Positions 1 to 10,800 of a DNA stretch of 64,000 bases are shown in pieces (position 1 is the first letter of the stretch; every line of letters starts with the position of its first letter). The position numbers and the translations under genes were made by a program. This stretch comes from Ustilago trichophora. Its lineage: Eukaryota; Basidiomycota; Ustilaginomycetes; Ustilaginales; Ustilaginaceae. The stretch is from NCBI GenBank assembly GCA_900323505.1, contig OOIN01000002.1:1-64000 (forward strand), read 5' to 3'. A model generated the notes under the pieces. It saw only the letters and a list, made by a program, of their open reading frames with translations, searched no databases and was not told the origin of the DNA.

Positions 1-162
1 CCCTAACCCTAACCCTAACCCTAACCCTAACCCTAACCCTAACCCTAACCCTAACCCTAACCCTAACCCTAACCCTAACCCTAACCCTAACCCTAACCCT
101 AACCCTAACCCTAACCCTAACCCTAACCCTAACCCTAACCCTAACCCTAACCCTAACCCTAA
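1..162. repeat. Telomeric repeat array (CCCTAA)27
   Basis: Twenty-seven perfect CCCTAA units fill the first 162 bases with no variant unit. This is the C-rich strand of a TTAGGG telomere, in the orientation expected for a left chromosome end. The array passes directly into unique sequence at base 163, with no degenerate telomeric buffer. TTAGGG is the telomere unit reported for Ustilago maydis and many other fungi. The true array may be longer, because the assembly simply starts here. Confidence 0.98.
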
Positions 163-163
163 T

Positions 164-601
164 CTGATCACTGCATATGTCTGCAGCACGGGTCACTTCC
201 TCAATCATGTCCGCCAGTCAGTCACGTCTGTCACGTCACCAAGCTTGTCAGTCAGTCAGTCATGTCCGTCACTCATCCTGTCTGCCAGTCAGTGAAGTGA
301 CAGACAGCTCAGTGAGTCTGCTGGAGGAGTGGGCCGCTCAGCCAAAAAGTTGGATTGGTCTGTCAGGCACTAGAGCAGTGTGGGTGAGCGTGTCTGTCAC
401 GCTAGCAATTTCCCTGAATTTTGACGCGTCCGTCACCCACCTGTCCGCTGCCCAGCCAAGGAAAAAGAATTTTCCGTTGCGGCACTGCACCAGTGTTTTT
501 TGACGCGTCCCTCAGGCTGACGGAGCGTGGTCAGGTTGGCCATTTTGGCGGGACGGACTGGTGCTTCTCCTGCGGCTGGCGCACCGCAGCCTAGGGCTAG
601 G
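164..601. repeat. Telomere-associated direct repeat, outer copy
   Basis: This block recurs at 5204-5642 in the same orientation with only scattered substitutions and a one-base length difference. It is rich in GTCAGTCAGT-type runs and carries two TTGACGCGTC motifs (421-430 and 500-509). It ends in the telomere-like string CTAGGGCTAGG. The left edge abuts the telomere array. The right edge falls inside the reading frame of the helicase gene, whose last 30 or so codons are encoded by this repeat. It is probably a subtelomeric (TAS) unit shared among chromosome ends. Confidence 0.93.
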
Positions 602-3600
602 GTGAGCTTCAAGGAGACGCTTGATTTGGAATGGCATTTCCACACTTGATGTAAGTTGCTGGACCTTGTAGGAGATGTTTTTGCGGTTGGTGGCCGCCCT
701 GATCATGCCAGTACCATCTTGCGGGAGACAGAGTGTGGTCTTGAAGGTGGGAACCAGAGTTGGTGGCAGCGTAGCCGTAAGGAAGTACTGCTGCACCCGC
801 ACAGCAGAGATGAGTGCCTTGATCTTCTCCATTGCCGGACGGAAGGTGTTTTGAGTTACGCAGACATGGCACTCATCAAAGAAGATGGCTGCCAACCGCT
901 TCTGCTGATCCAACTCTTGCGCCCAGTTGGCAAATGCTTGACTGTAGCAGTTCTCTGCTGCAACAAAGACCAGCTGACTGCCCTCTACTCTGTCTGCACT
1001 CCGGTAGCCTGTCCACTTGCTTGCCACAATTCCAACCCACTGACACTGCTCCATCAGATCATCTGTGAGTGCAATGAATGGCACCACCACAATAATGACA
1101 GAGGCTGGCGGCAGCCAATGCAGCGGTGCCATGAAAAGTGCAGACTTGCCGGACCCAGTGGCCATGACAATGATCAGTGGTGTCTCCTTGGCATAGATGG
1201 CATTGAGCGCATAGGCCTGCTCCAGTGTCTTGGTGCGGTGGCTGCCGGTCACCTTGAAGAGTGCATTGCTGACTGGTTCTGCTAGCACAGCAGAGCGTGA
1301 AATGGGGGCAGCAGGCACCGCACTTGTAGCGCTTGGTGGAGCAACTTCAATTGGATGCTCCAGCCTTTGCTTGACACACCGCATGTCCTCCTGCAAAGCA
1401 TCCAGCTGCCGCTTCAGTGAAGATACTGCCTTGCAGTCATCTCCTGCTGCCTTTCCTGCCATGAGGTGGTCATATGGCTTGACGTCCTCTTCAAAGCGGG
1501 ATGGCATACCCCAGAATGCATGCCACCGCTCTGACACTTCCAACATGACATCCATGCTCTCTTGCGTGAGCTGATGCAGCATGCTTGCATCCAGGCCATA
1601 GTGCTGCTCTGCAGTCCGTGTTGAATGTCCAGCTTGAAGATCGTGAGCGCTGTCCAACACCTCTTCTGCAGTCATGGACCTCGGACGGATGAGCTTGCGG
1701 TCAATGCTCACTGCCAGTTGCCGCCAAGTGCGCATGTTGAGGCCAGCCGTGATAGAGCTGATGTGCTCCTGGCAGAGTGCTTGCAGCATCTTGGTGACGG
1801 CATTTGTCTCCCATGCATTGCCGTGATGGTCCACCAAGAGCATAGAGCTGGCCGCACGGGGCTGCAGCACTGCATTATGTAGGAGATGGACAAACGGCAC
1901 CACCTGAGCTACGTAAAAGACCACCATGCATCCCACTGGGTATGGCAGGAAGCGTGGAATCACCTTTTGACGTCCAGTGCCTTTCTTGCTGGGCAGAGCG
2001 GTGAAGACACTGCCATCATGCACAAAGAGGTTGCGTGGACCAACAAGCGTGTTGGTGTGCTGCAATTGGAGCAGCTCTGTACCTCTTGCAGGCAGACCGC
2101 TACCAAGCTCAATGAGCACCGCAAGCAGCTTGGTGAATTCATTGTGCATGCTGAAGTACGCATTGGCAGCATCTGCATCGAACTCCAACTCATCAGAGTA
2201 TGGATCCATGAGGGGTTGCGCAGCAGGTACGTTACCAGCAGCAGCACGGCAGAGAACACTGCTGATGCTCTGCAGCTCCGGAGAAGCGGCCACAAAGCTG
2301 AAGTCTGGTTGCATGTTGCGGTGATCATCCAGAATGTGCTTCAGGTTGAGCGCAAGTGATGCATCCTCTGGCAAAAGGCAGAGCTGACGTAGCAAAGCTT
2401 CTGCCCGCTTTTGCGCACCATGCATCAGAGCTTGGAGACGGTCCACTTGGATGGTCTCTGTTCCAAACTTGACGCTCTTGAGATCTTGCTGCCAGGAAAA
2501 GTGGAAGTTGGTGCCATCATCTTGCGCAAGTACTGTGCCATACCGGTGAAGGGATTGTAGGTATGAGCTGGCGGAGCTGCTGGTGCTGTACAGATAGCGC
2601 TTCATCTGTAGATCAACCTCGGCAGCAATCTCCTCAGCAGAGCGCTCAATGAGCACACCATCTTCTGGATCCAACAGCCACTGCCAGAGCACTGCACGGC
2701 AGCAGAACTCCAAGCTGGCAATGATGGACGTAGCGGCATTGACGGGAATGGGAGTGCCATCTGCGCTGACGCAGAGGTGGAGGAACAGCCGTACCAAAGC
2801 AAGCTTGTCATTCTCACCATACACCTCTGGCTGTTGCGTGACCAAGAGGTGAGAGAGTTGGAGGAGGAGCGGCACTGCCTTGCTTGCCAGATCTTCATCA
2901 GTGAGCGGATCAATGTCTGCATCTGCACCGTAGTAAAGATCATGCAGATCTTGCAGTACAGAGTCCAGGTGTGCGCTGAGACCAAGATGCTCAGTCTGGT
3001 CACTGTCACCGTAATAGCCAAAAGAGACACCGTCAAAGACCGCATGGATAAGCAGAGCAAGTAAAAAGGCCCACATGTCCGCACGTTTCTTGACTGTTGG
3101 TAGGCTGAGGTTGTACGGCTGGCTTGGTTCAGGACTGTAGGCACGGAAAGTCTGTTGCACCTGCCTGCCAGTCTTGAGGAAAGCCATCATCCATGTTGCG
3201 GCTGCTTGCTGTGTCATGACCAATACCCAATGGACAAAGTCTATATGAGCACCAGGCCACACCTTTTTTGACTTGCTGAGTGCGCCGATGGCCACAATAG
3301 GCTTGCCAGCCCAGTACGCATGCCAACCCAGCTGCTTGGCCCAAGGACCAATGTTGCCGCTGGCAGATTCAGGCTGAATGCCTGGCTTGAGCAGGTCTGC
3401 TTCACAGAGGCAATCTTCATTCTTCTTGAGGAAGGCATCCACCTTTGTCTTGATATTGGCGCTGATGGTGCTGGCATCCAGAGCGGTGGTGAGAATGGCA
3501 GGAGGCGGTGTGGGATCCAGATCTTGATTGCGGACGTGAAGGTAGCGGATCTTCTTGCCGCACTTGTGCAACTTCTGCATGGGAACAGGATGGGTGTATG

Positions 3601-4220
3601 ATGCTCTGCCTTTAGCATCAGGATGCCCACGCAGATGCTCGTAGAAAGCAGACTTGGCTTGGACGGCATAGGAGCACAAGTTGCAGCGGTAGCCTTGGAA
3701 GAGCTCACCCAGCTCAGGAATCATGCGCTCTGGCAGAAGATCCTTGTTGATGCAGACCGTGCCAGGAGACGGTACATCCAGTTCATCAAGGAGGCTACGC
3801 AGCATATCCTTGGCAGACCCAACCAGCGGCTTCTTGTGGACCTTCTTGATGTGAGCCATGACGTGCTTGAAGTCTGGGATGAGCGGCAATTGAGGACAAC
3901 AGCTGTCCAGGGTGCAGAGCAGGATGCGGGGATGGTCCACCAAGCGTAAGTTGAAGCGTGCCAGCTGAGCGGTGTGCTGAGGATCCACTGGAGTGGAAAT
4001 GGTGGTTTCTTGATTTGCGGCTTGGTTGGCAGCAGGGAGAGCGTGACTGAATTCAAAAAATGCAAATAGTGATGTCAGCTGCTGATCATTGATGATGTGT
4101 GGTGATGATTGCCCAAACATACCTGTCCGTATCACTGACTGCGTCCATTGTGTTGATGCCTGCATCAACAAGTTCAGCAGCAAGTATGCTGTCATCAGGA
4201 TGGAAAGATTGCTGAGACAT
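512..4220 (-). CDS. Telomere-linked OrsD / tyrosine-recombinase-like / RecQ-type helicase, 3'-truncated
   Basis: The proposed start is ATG at 4220. Exon 1 (4220-4123) ends at a GTATGT donor. A 76-nt intron (4122-4047, acceptor TTCAG) then restores the frame of the large exon 4046-512, giving a protein of about 1210 aa. An alternative unspliced start is ATG 4195. Residue numbers below count codons back from 4303 in the long frame. The N-terminus has two C2H2-type fingers (around 130-156 and 207-227), as in OrsD/DUF3505 proteins. A central region has R740, the HxxR pair H893/R896 and Y902, the layout of a tyrosine-recombinase core. The C-terminus has helicase motif I (MATGSGKS, 1047-1054), a DECH box (1143-1146) and motif III (LTATLP, about 1175). 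Motifs IV-VI are absent: from about residue 1234 the frame reads the subtelomeric repeat and stops. RecQ-like genes at U. maydis chromosome ends are established. The recombinase assignment is inference. Confidence 0.82.
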
Positions 4221-5203
4221 GGTTGAAGAATTTGCTGGCGGTGGATAAAAGTGGTAGAGTACGGTAGAGAGAAGCTGGAATGGATTGTTGGATTGATGAG
4301 CAATGACGGTCAGCAACGGTCAGAAAGGCACAGTATATATGCTTCAGAGGAGACAAGCAGCGCACATAGCAAGCACAGTCAGATGTACACGGTCAAGGAT
4401 TCCAGCAAGCGTAATGGGTTACAGCAACAGCCACTTGGAATCAATGTGTCCAAGAGGGAAACGTACAAAGGCTGAGATGGGTTCACTTGCGCTCATGCTC
4501 ATCCAGACACACACCGTAAAGCAATCAAGTCAAGAAAGGATAGTGCAGAGCTGTGAGCGGTGTGTAAAGTTTTGTTTCAGTGGCGGACAGACAAAGCTGT
4601 GTGGTGAGCAACAAGCAGACAAAGATCTGTGGTGTGTGACGGACAATGGACAACAGACAAAGGTGTACAGCGTGTGAAGGACAGACAAGGGTGTGGGTGC
4701 ATGGCGGACAAAGGACAAGTACGTCAAAGTCAAGCTGTGAGAAAAGCTGTCCGTCAAACACAAAGCAAACTCAAAGCAACGGTCTGCATTTGGGAGCATC
4801 TGAGTTAGCTTTGTTGGTTCCAGCCGTGAGAGTCATTGACTGTTGTCTCAACATTGTCCTTCACACGCTTCCAGACAAAGGAGCCATGACTTGACGGACC
4901 AGCCGCTGTTCAGAGTGCTGTTGAAGGATGTACACGCTGCCAAGATGAAATTACTGAAATTTGACGCGTCTGTCAGTCAGTCAGCGCAGAGTCAAATTGT
5001 GCGCGGTGCAATGAGAATCTGTCTACTCATGCCCAGATGCGTCACACTCCTTCTCCAAGGACACATTGCGCTCTCAATTTTGAGGCCAGCATTCTGATCA
5101 GATTTTTGGCAGACATGATTTTTGACATTGTCCGTCAGTGTTTGTATTTGAGTTTTGTCTGTCTGCTGCAGTCCATGGGTACACATTGGTCACCGTCACA
5201 CAC
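4221..5203. promoter_or_regulatory. Upstream region of the helicase gene with degenerate short repeats
   Basis: No convincing gene is present. Bases 4570-4760 are packed with variants of GGACAGACAAAG and TGTGTG. A TTGACGCGTC motif lies at 4961-4970, followed by CTGTCAGTCAGTCAG. The same motif sits in both flanking repeat copies. The core ACGCGT matches the MluI cell-cycle box bound by MBF in yeasts, so cell-cycle control of the helicase is possible but unproven. Confidence 0.4.
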
Positions 5204-5642
5204 CTGATCACTGCATATGTCTGCAGCAGGAATCACTTCCTCAATCATGTCCGCCAGTCAGTCACGTCTGTCACTTCACCAAGCTTCTCAGTCAGTCAGT
5301 CATGTCCATCACTCATGCTGTCTGCCAGTCAGTGAAGTGACAAACAGCTCAGTGAGTCTGCTGGGTGAGTGGGCTGCTCAGCCAAAAAAGTTGGATTGGT
5401 CTGTCAGGCACTAGAGCAGTGTGGGTGAGTGTGTCTGTCACGCTAGCAATTTCCCTGAATTTTGACGCGTCCGTCACCCACCTGTCCGCTGCCCAGCCAA
5501 GGAAAAAGAATTTTCCGTTGCGGCACTGCACCAGTGTTTTTTGACGCGTCCCTCAGGCTGACGGAGCGCGGTCAGGTTGGCCATTTTGGCGGGACGGACT
5601 GGTGCTTCTCCTGCGGCTGGCGCACTGCGGCCTAGGGCTAGG
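5204..5642. repeat. Telomere-associated direct repeat, inner copy
   Basis: This is the second copy of the block at 164-601, offset by 5040-5041 bases. It starts at CTGATCACTGCATATGTCTG and ends at CTAGGGCTAGG. It carries TTGACGCGTC at 5462-5471 and 5541-5550. Outside these borders the two copies have different neighbours: telomere and helicase 3' end for the outer copy, helicase upstream region and LTR-like DNA for the inner one. Together they bracket a 5.04-kb helicase unit, as expected for a tandem subtelomeric element or an element with terminal direct repeats. Confidence 0.93.
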
Positions 5643-6330
5643 CCTCACGTGGGCTGACCAGGGTCAGGCATGAGTGGAGGCCGGAGGAGCGCAGCAGCGG
5701 CTGTGCGCAGAAATGGCGCACAGGTGCATAAGTACTCGGCCGGCAGGTGGAGCTCACTGGCCAACTTTCTGGAGGGAAATCGGCAAGTGGCATCCACCCG
5801 GCAATCCGTACGCGTTGAGCGCAAAAAGGCACCACCAGGGACGTACGGGAGAGGTGCGACCAATGACGCACGGCGGAGGGGTGGCCAGGGTCTTGTCGCC
5901 ATCAGGGATGGCGAGCAAGACGCTTGGGGGAGAGATATGAAGGACGCGTAGATGAGGGGGGGAATGAAGTGGGTGGCTCCCCACGGGTGCCGCCCAGAGC
6001 CGATGGACACAGGCTGATACAGCATGTGGCCACGTCGAGCCATACGGCCGCCCTCCTGGTGAGGGTGAGGCCATATATACTCACACTGCACAGGCGTGCG
6101 ATGGGGCGGAGCCCCATCCACTCTACTATTACTCAACTTATCACAATCGTTCAACCGTCAGTACAACACTGTCTCTTGTATCCGTCGTTTCGTAGCAATC
6201 CAGGCATTGCTACTATCCCCTGTGTGTGTAGTATCACATTAGCGACGCCGTCGACACCTACATCGACGCTACGGAACCTCAACCGTAGGCAGTACCTCCA
6301 CTGCGGTCCTGATACCTCCATCAGTACCAT
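5643..6330. mobile_element. Possible solo-LTR or degenerate retroelement relic
   Basis: This stretch has no long frame with coding character but resembles promoter-bearing LTR DNA. A TATA-like CCATATATAC lies at 6071-6080, followed by a pyrimidine-rich leader. It directly abuts the subtelomeric repeat. No terminal TG...CA pair, target-site duplication or primer-binding site could be fixed. A 7-bp inverted repeat (CTGTCGG/CCGACAG) lies just downstream at 6338-6344 and 6366-6372. The element class is unknown and the call is tentative. Confidence 0.22.
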
Positions 6331-6505
6331 ATAACGACTGTCGGAGCGCTACGGACACTCGTGCACCGACAGGCGTCAACCTGCATTCCCCGAACCCTCG
6401 TACGACCTCTCGTACGATTCGCCAAGGTCTAGTTTCGTGCCGCTCTGCCTCTGGACGGAGTGTCCACAGTGGTTAGTTGAGAGTTGCCCGTAGGCCGCCG
6501 TCCAC

Positions 6506-6580
6506 CGATTAATTAGTGGAAAATCGCCAGAAGACATCGATTCGACAATTCCAGGATTCTCAGGCACACGACCCCTGACA
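6506..6580 (+). repeat. Dispersed 75-bp block R1, copy 1
   Basis: This block begins CGATTAATTAGTGG and contains CGACAATTCCAGGATTCTCA. It recurs at 7744-7818 in the same orientation with a handful of substitutions. Neither copy is coding. The second copy is joined directly to block R2, so the pair records a past duplication and rearrangement next to the nuclease cluster. Confidence 0.85.
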
Positions 6581-7215
6581 CCCCTCTGCAACTTTGACAG
6601 CCCATAGCTTGGTGACCGCGTTAAATGGTAACGTCAGACTTTGCATACACCCCCCTCTAGGGTATCCCTACATATCTCATTAGTACAGATTTGCAGTTGT
6701 GCGGCACCTCTGTGGGAACACCCTTGTAACCCTAAGGGTAACGTTTTCACGTTAACCCCTGTACCATCATGGCCGTCCAGCTTCAGACTGTGACACTGTG
6801 CATACCTCCATTTGGCACCATTATGCACATCTTTCATTAAGAGACCAAGGCAAAAGGGCTCACTTTTTCCGAAAAGTTGGTGCTACAATGGTCCCCCCTT
6901 TGGATTTGGCCATTTTTCCACTTTTTCTGCCCCTACACCCTCAATTCACATCTGATGGCTCTGCAAACTCTGGAAACATAGTTTGTAGCCTAGATGCATC
7001 CAACAAGCCTTCAAGTTGCCTGATCGGAGCAAAAAAGATTTTTACCCCTAAGCTCCGACCCCAACTTTGACGCAACCCTACGCAAAATTTTATTATGCTT
7101 TCAGCCTTAGGGGTCACCAGCACTTTTGATCAGCACCCAAAATGCTACATGAATCCACAAAAATCAGCACTCAACCCTGTGCGGGGAGTACCTTGTAACC
7201 CTAAGCACTCTTAGT
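6581..7215. other. Gene-free, AT-richer subtelomeric stretch
   Basis: No credible coding region was found on either strand. Composition is visibly more AT-rich than the flanks, especially 6840-7140. The string CTTGTAACCCTAAG occurs at about 6722 and again at about 7193, each containing one CCCTAA unit in telomere orientation. The stretch may be old transposon or subtelomeric debris. Confidence 0.5.
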
Positions 7216-7311
7216 GGCCACAGCTGGGAGCTCGCGAGCGACTCTCACGAGTAAGTCAATCATATCTATTCTTTCTACTTGTTGGTTTCCATGGATGAGG
7301 ATGATGATGGT
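7216..7311 (+). repeat. Dispersed 96-bp block R2, copy 1
   Basis: The block starts GGCCACAGCTGGGAGCT and ends in GATGAGGATGATGATGGT. It recurs at 7648-7743 with three mismatches. It contains a GTAAG string after CTCTCAC, so it could descend from an exon/intron junction of an old gene, but no continuing frame is visible. Confidence 0.88.
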
Positions 7312-7647
7312 GAACAGCCGGTGTACCAAGTGACGGTGATGCAGAGCGCTTGTTTGCGAGCGCTAGCTTCACTGGAGCATATGGCACGCGGCTGCGCATG
7401 TGATCACTCAGCAAGCCGCACGAGAGTTGGAGCGTACGCGCTCAGTCAAATCTCCGCACTCTCGTCAACACAGCCTGCTTTCTTACCATCATCATCACTC
7501 ATGCTGATCGCTGTGCAATTTGGTTTTCTTTCTTTCACCCGCCCTCCCTTTGCCCTTCTTTGTCACCTCTTGCTTCTTTTTGTATACACAATCTTGCGCG
7601 CCATCCACTCTGCTCACAGGCGACGCTCAACCACCCGTGTCCCTTAC

Positions 7648-7818
7648 GGCCACAGCTGGGAGCTTGCGAGCGACTCTCACAAGTAAGGCAATCATATCTA
7701 TTCTTTCTACTTGTTGGTTTCCATGGATGAGGATGATGATGGTCGATTAGTTAGTGGAAAGTCGGCAGAAAGCATCCATTCGACAATTCCAGGATTCTCA
7801 GGCGCACGACTGCTGACA
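7648..7818 (+). repeat. Blocks R2 (copy 2) and R1 (copy 2), joined
   Basis: R2 copy 2 occupies 7648-7743 and R1 copy 2 occupies 7744-7818, with no spacer. In the first occurrences the same blocks are about 640 bp apart and in the opposite order. This layout lies about 60 bp from the stop codon of the first NTPase-nuclease gene. It suggests local shuffling rather than a simple tandem duplication. Confidence 0.85.
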
Positions 7819-7879
7819 AAGAGAGAACTTTGGGATACAACATGTGCACTCGCTCGCTTGGCAGCTTGATGACGACTTT

Positions 7880-10800
7880 TCATGCATCGGCCATCTCGAC
7901 GTTGTCCTCAGCATGAGTTGACCCACTTGTCTTGCCAGGTTGCTCTAGTGTTCTGACCTTGCCCTTGCTCTTGCTTGACCTCTGCTTGGCCACGAGCTCA
8001 TCAGCGATTTGCTTGGGGGTTTGCCTGGGAGATCTTGCGGCACCGGTGATCGAGATACGCTCTCGGTCGTCGGCACCTTTCGAGTAGCACGTGTGCAAGC
8101 CTCCGCCATACTTGTAAAAACGACGGACATCATCAATGCCTCGAGTCGAGCTGACAGCTCGCAAAAGACGCGTGCTTTGAACTGTGGATGACTCGCTCAG
8201 ATCAAACAGGCGCCGCATTTGCTTTCGAGCGTCGTCTGTGAGCTTTACCAAGGCGCCAAACACTTGGGAGCTCCAGCCACTGACCACGACATTGCGACAG
8301 ATACTCGGCTTCTCGGTCGACTCACGGTAGGTCTTTTGGTACGCATGCGGCGTGACCACGGGGGAGCGAAGGTCGATGAACATCTCGAGGCATTCATTGT
8401 GTATCGTGAATCGAGGCGCAGCAACCCCCTTGGCTGCCGCCAGGTGGGAACAGTGCGATGGACCAAACTTCTTGGTTGCAGTAATCGAGGTAGTGCTATT
8501 CTTGACTTGAAGTGCGACATACGATAGCCGTGACGGCTCAAAGGTGTCCGACAACTGCGTCGGCTGCTCGGAATGGTAGATCGGAATGAGCAAGTCCCAC
8601 CCGGGTTGGTTAGTGTTGCCATAGATGGCCACCTGACGCCACCATGCTTCCACCAACAGGGTCGGATCCATGAGGCCAGGATGGACCCAGTGTTGCAGCT
8701 CGAGGTAATGGGTAAAGTTTAGATAGTAGCTCAAGGCCCACGACAAAAGCTCCCCAGACAGGTTCTCGACCTTCAACAGTTGCTTGAGCCAGTCGGCCAG
8801 GCAGACGGGATTGCACTGATCTGTGAGAGCATCCAAGTCGGATTGCAAAGCCTGATCGCCACGCTGTGCTACTCGATGTGCGGCGGCCAGGTCACTCGCG
8901 AGACTGCAGAGAAGACGAACACACTCTTCACCTTCTTCGCCAAGCAGTAGTCCCACCGTCTGGTACGCCTCGCTGAGGATATCGACGATGTCGGACCATC
9001 TCTCAGAACACTGCTCCACGGCCTCATTGCCCTTGCCACGCAGCAGAGAGGCCACCGCCAGCGAAAGGGGCGGCTCAGATACAGTTGTGGTGACAAAGTA
9101 GCTGGTGCCATGCACTTCGCTGATGACACGAAGATGGTGCGAGACCTGGGCCTTCAAGAAGTGAGTTTGTCTTGCGAACATGTCGTCGGCGAGCCGAGCC
9201 TCAGAGACGGCCTGTGGTGGGGTTCTTTTAGCCACCGTCAAGCGACTTTGCCGACGAGCACCTCGAATTCCAACAAAGGTGAGAGGGAGTCGTTGAGCAA
9301 AGGCGGCCATGATGGTGTCGAGGCGATGCAGTCCATCCTTTTCCGGCCAAGGATTTGTGCAATCTGCATGAACGAGCAGCTTGTGCAAGAGATTGGAGAC
9401 CTCAGGCCATTTCTGGTCGCCTTGGACACCAAGATAGAGGCCCGTGCTCCACAGGGGTCTTCCAAAGTATCGAAGCGTCTCAAGAAGATGACCAAAGGTC
9501 AGACGTGAGGCCAAGAGGTCGTCGAAACGGCTGAGTCCCTCGTGCTGGAGTGTGACATCGAAGGGGAGGAAAGTAAAGGGGTCGACCACAATCAAGCCGC
9601 TAACCTTGCCGAGTCGAGCCGACGCCTCGATCACTTCTTGACCGGCAAGCAAGGCTACGTTAGAGTCGGTATCAATAAACATGAGCCAGGTGCAGCGAGG
9701 TTTGCTTTCCCTCCAGAGTCGACGGAAAATGGGAAGCAGATCGCCCAGAGTAGCCGCTTCGTCGACGGCCAGGAAGAAGTAGTGACTGGCGTGCAAATCA
9801 GAGGGGAGGAGCGCCTCGAGTTGCTGCAAAGGCGCCGCCATGAACTCGTCAGCAGCCATCTTGGCTTGAAGTTCAGGCTCGGGCTCAGGCTCAGGCTCAA
9901 GGCCAGGACTCGAAGCACTCAGCTTGTGCTTGCTACGGGGGGCGTATTTGTTTCCTGCCTGCTCAGAGACTTGGTGGAGAAAGTGTGTACGAAAGTGGCC
10001 AGAACGGTTGAGTTGTGATGGTGACGACGAGCCCTTGGACATTTCAGAGGGCATGAGGGTGCTTTGTTGGCAGAAGCGCTTGTGGTTGTTGGCATTCGAG
10101 GGGCGTTTGGGGTCGAAAAAGGTATAGTTTTCAATAAAGTCGGAACCGCTGTGGATGGCAATGGCCAGGTCATAGACAATGGTTGACCAGCACGCTGCGA
10201 CGTCGTCATGACGAGGCGAGAGGTCGGGATGGAAGCAACCGCTGCAGTGCATGCGCTTTTGAAGCTGAAGGTGGAGCTGGTCGAAATAAGCGGCGAGCCA
10301 GGATGCAATACGGCGATGTGCTTCAAACAACGCGACGGTGGGTTGCGCTTGACGGAGAAAGCCATAGACCTCGTCATCGTTGGGCGGGAACGAGGTGCTG
10401 GCGTGACGGTCGCGGCGTTTGGGTGAACGCGTGCAAATGAGGAGACCGGCCTGGAAAGCGGAAAGCTGCACGGCGAGCTTGGTCTTACCGGTACCCGAGG
10501 ACTGGAGGATGGCAAAGGTCTTTGCATAGACGAGGTCATGGTTGTTTCCGATGAATGAATTGGTCGAGAGGGTATAGCTCTGAAGGTCAAAGACGGCATC
10601 ACCGTGCAAGGGCGAGCTAAAGTCGCGACATACTTGGAGGTCGGTGTTGGCATCGTGTAGCACCGGTGTAGGTTCAACGGTGGAGAAAAGGAGAGGCAGA
10701 AGTTGGAGCAAAACCTCAGTAGCAACTTGCAATTTAGATGGAGGTGGAGATGATGCCAGAGCATCAACAATGCCTTTGAGGGTGATGGACTCAGATTGGA

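Noticed and set aside
4530..4799. Minus-strand frame upstream of the helicase
   Set aside because: Translation of the degenerate GACAGACAAAG array; no domain and the composition follows the repeat.
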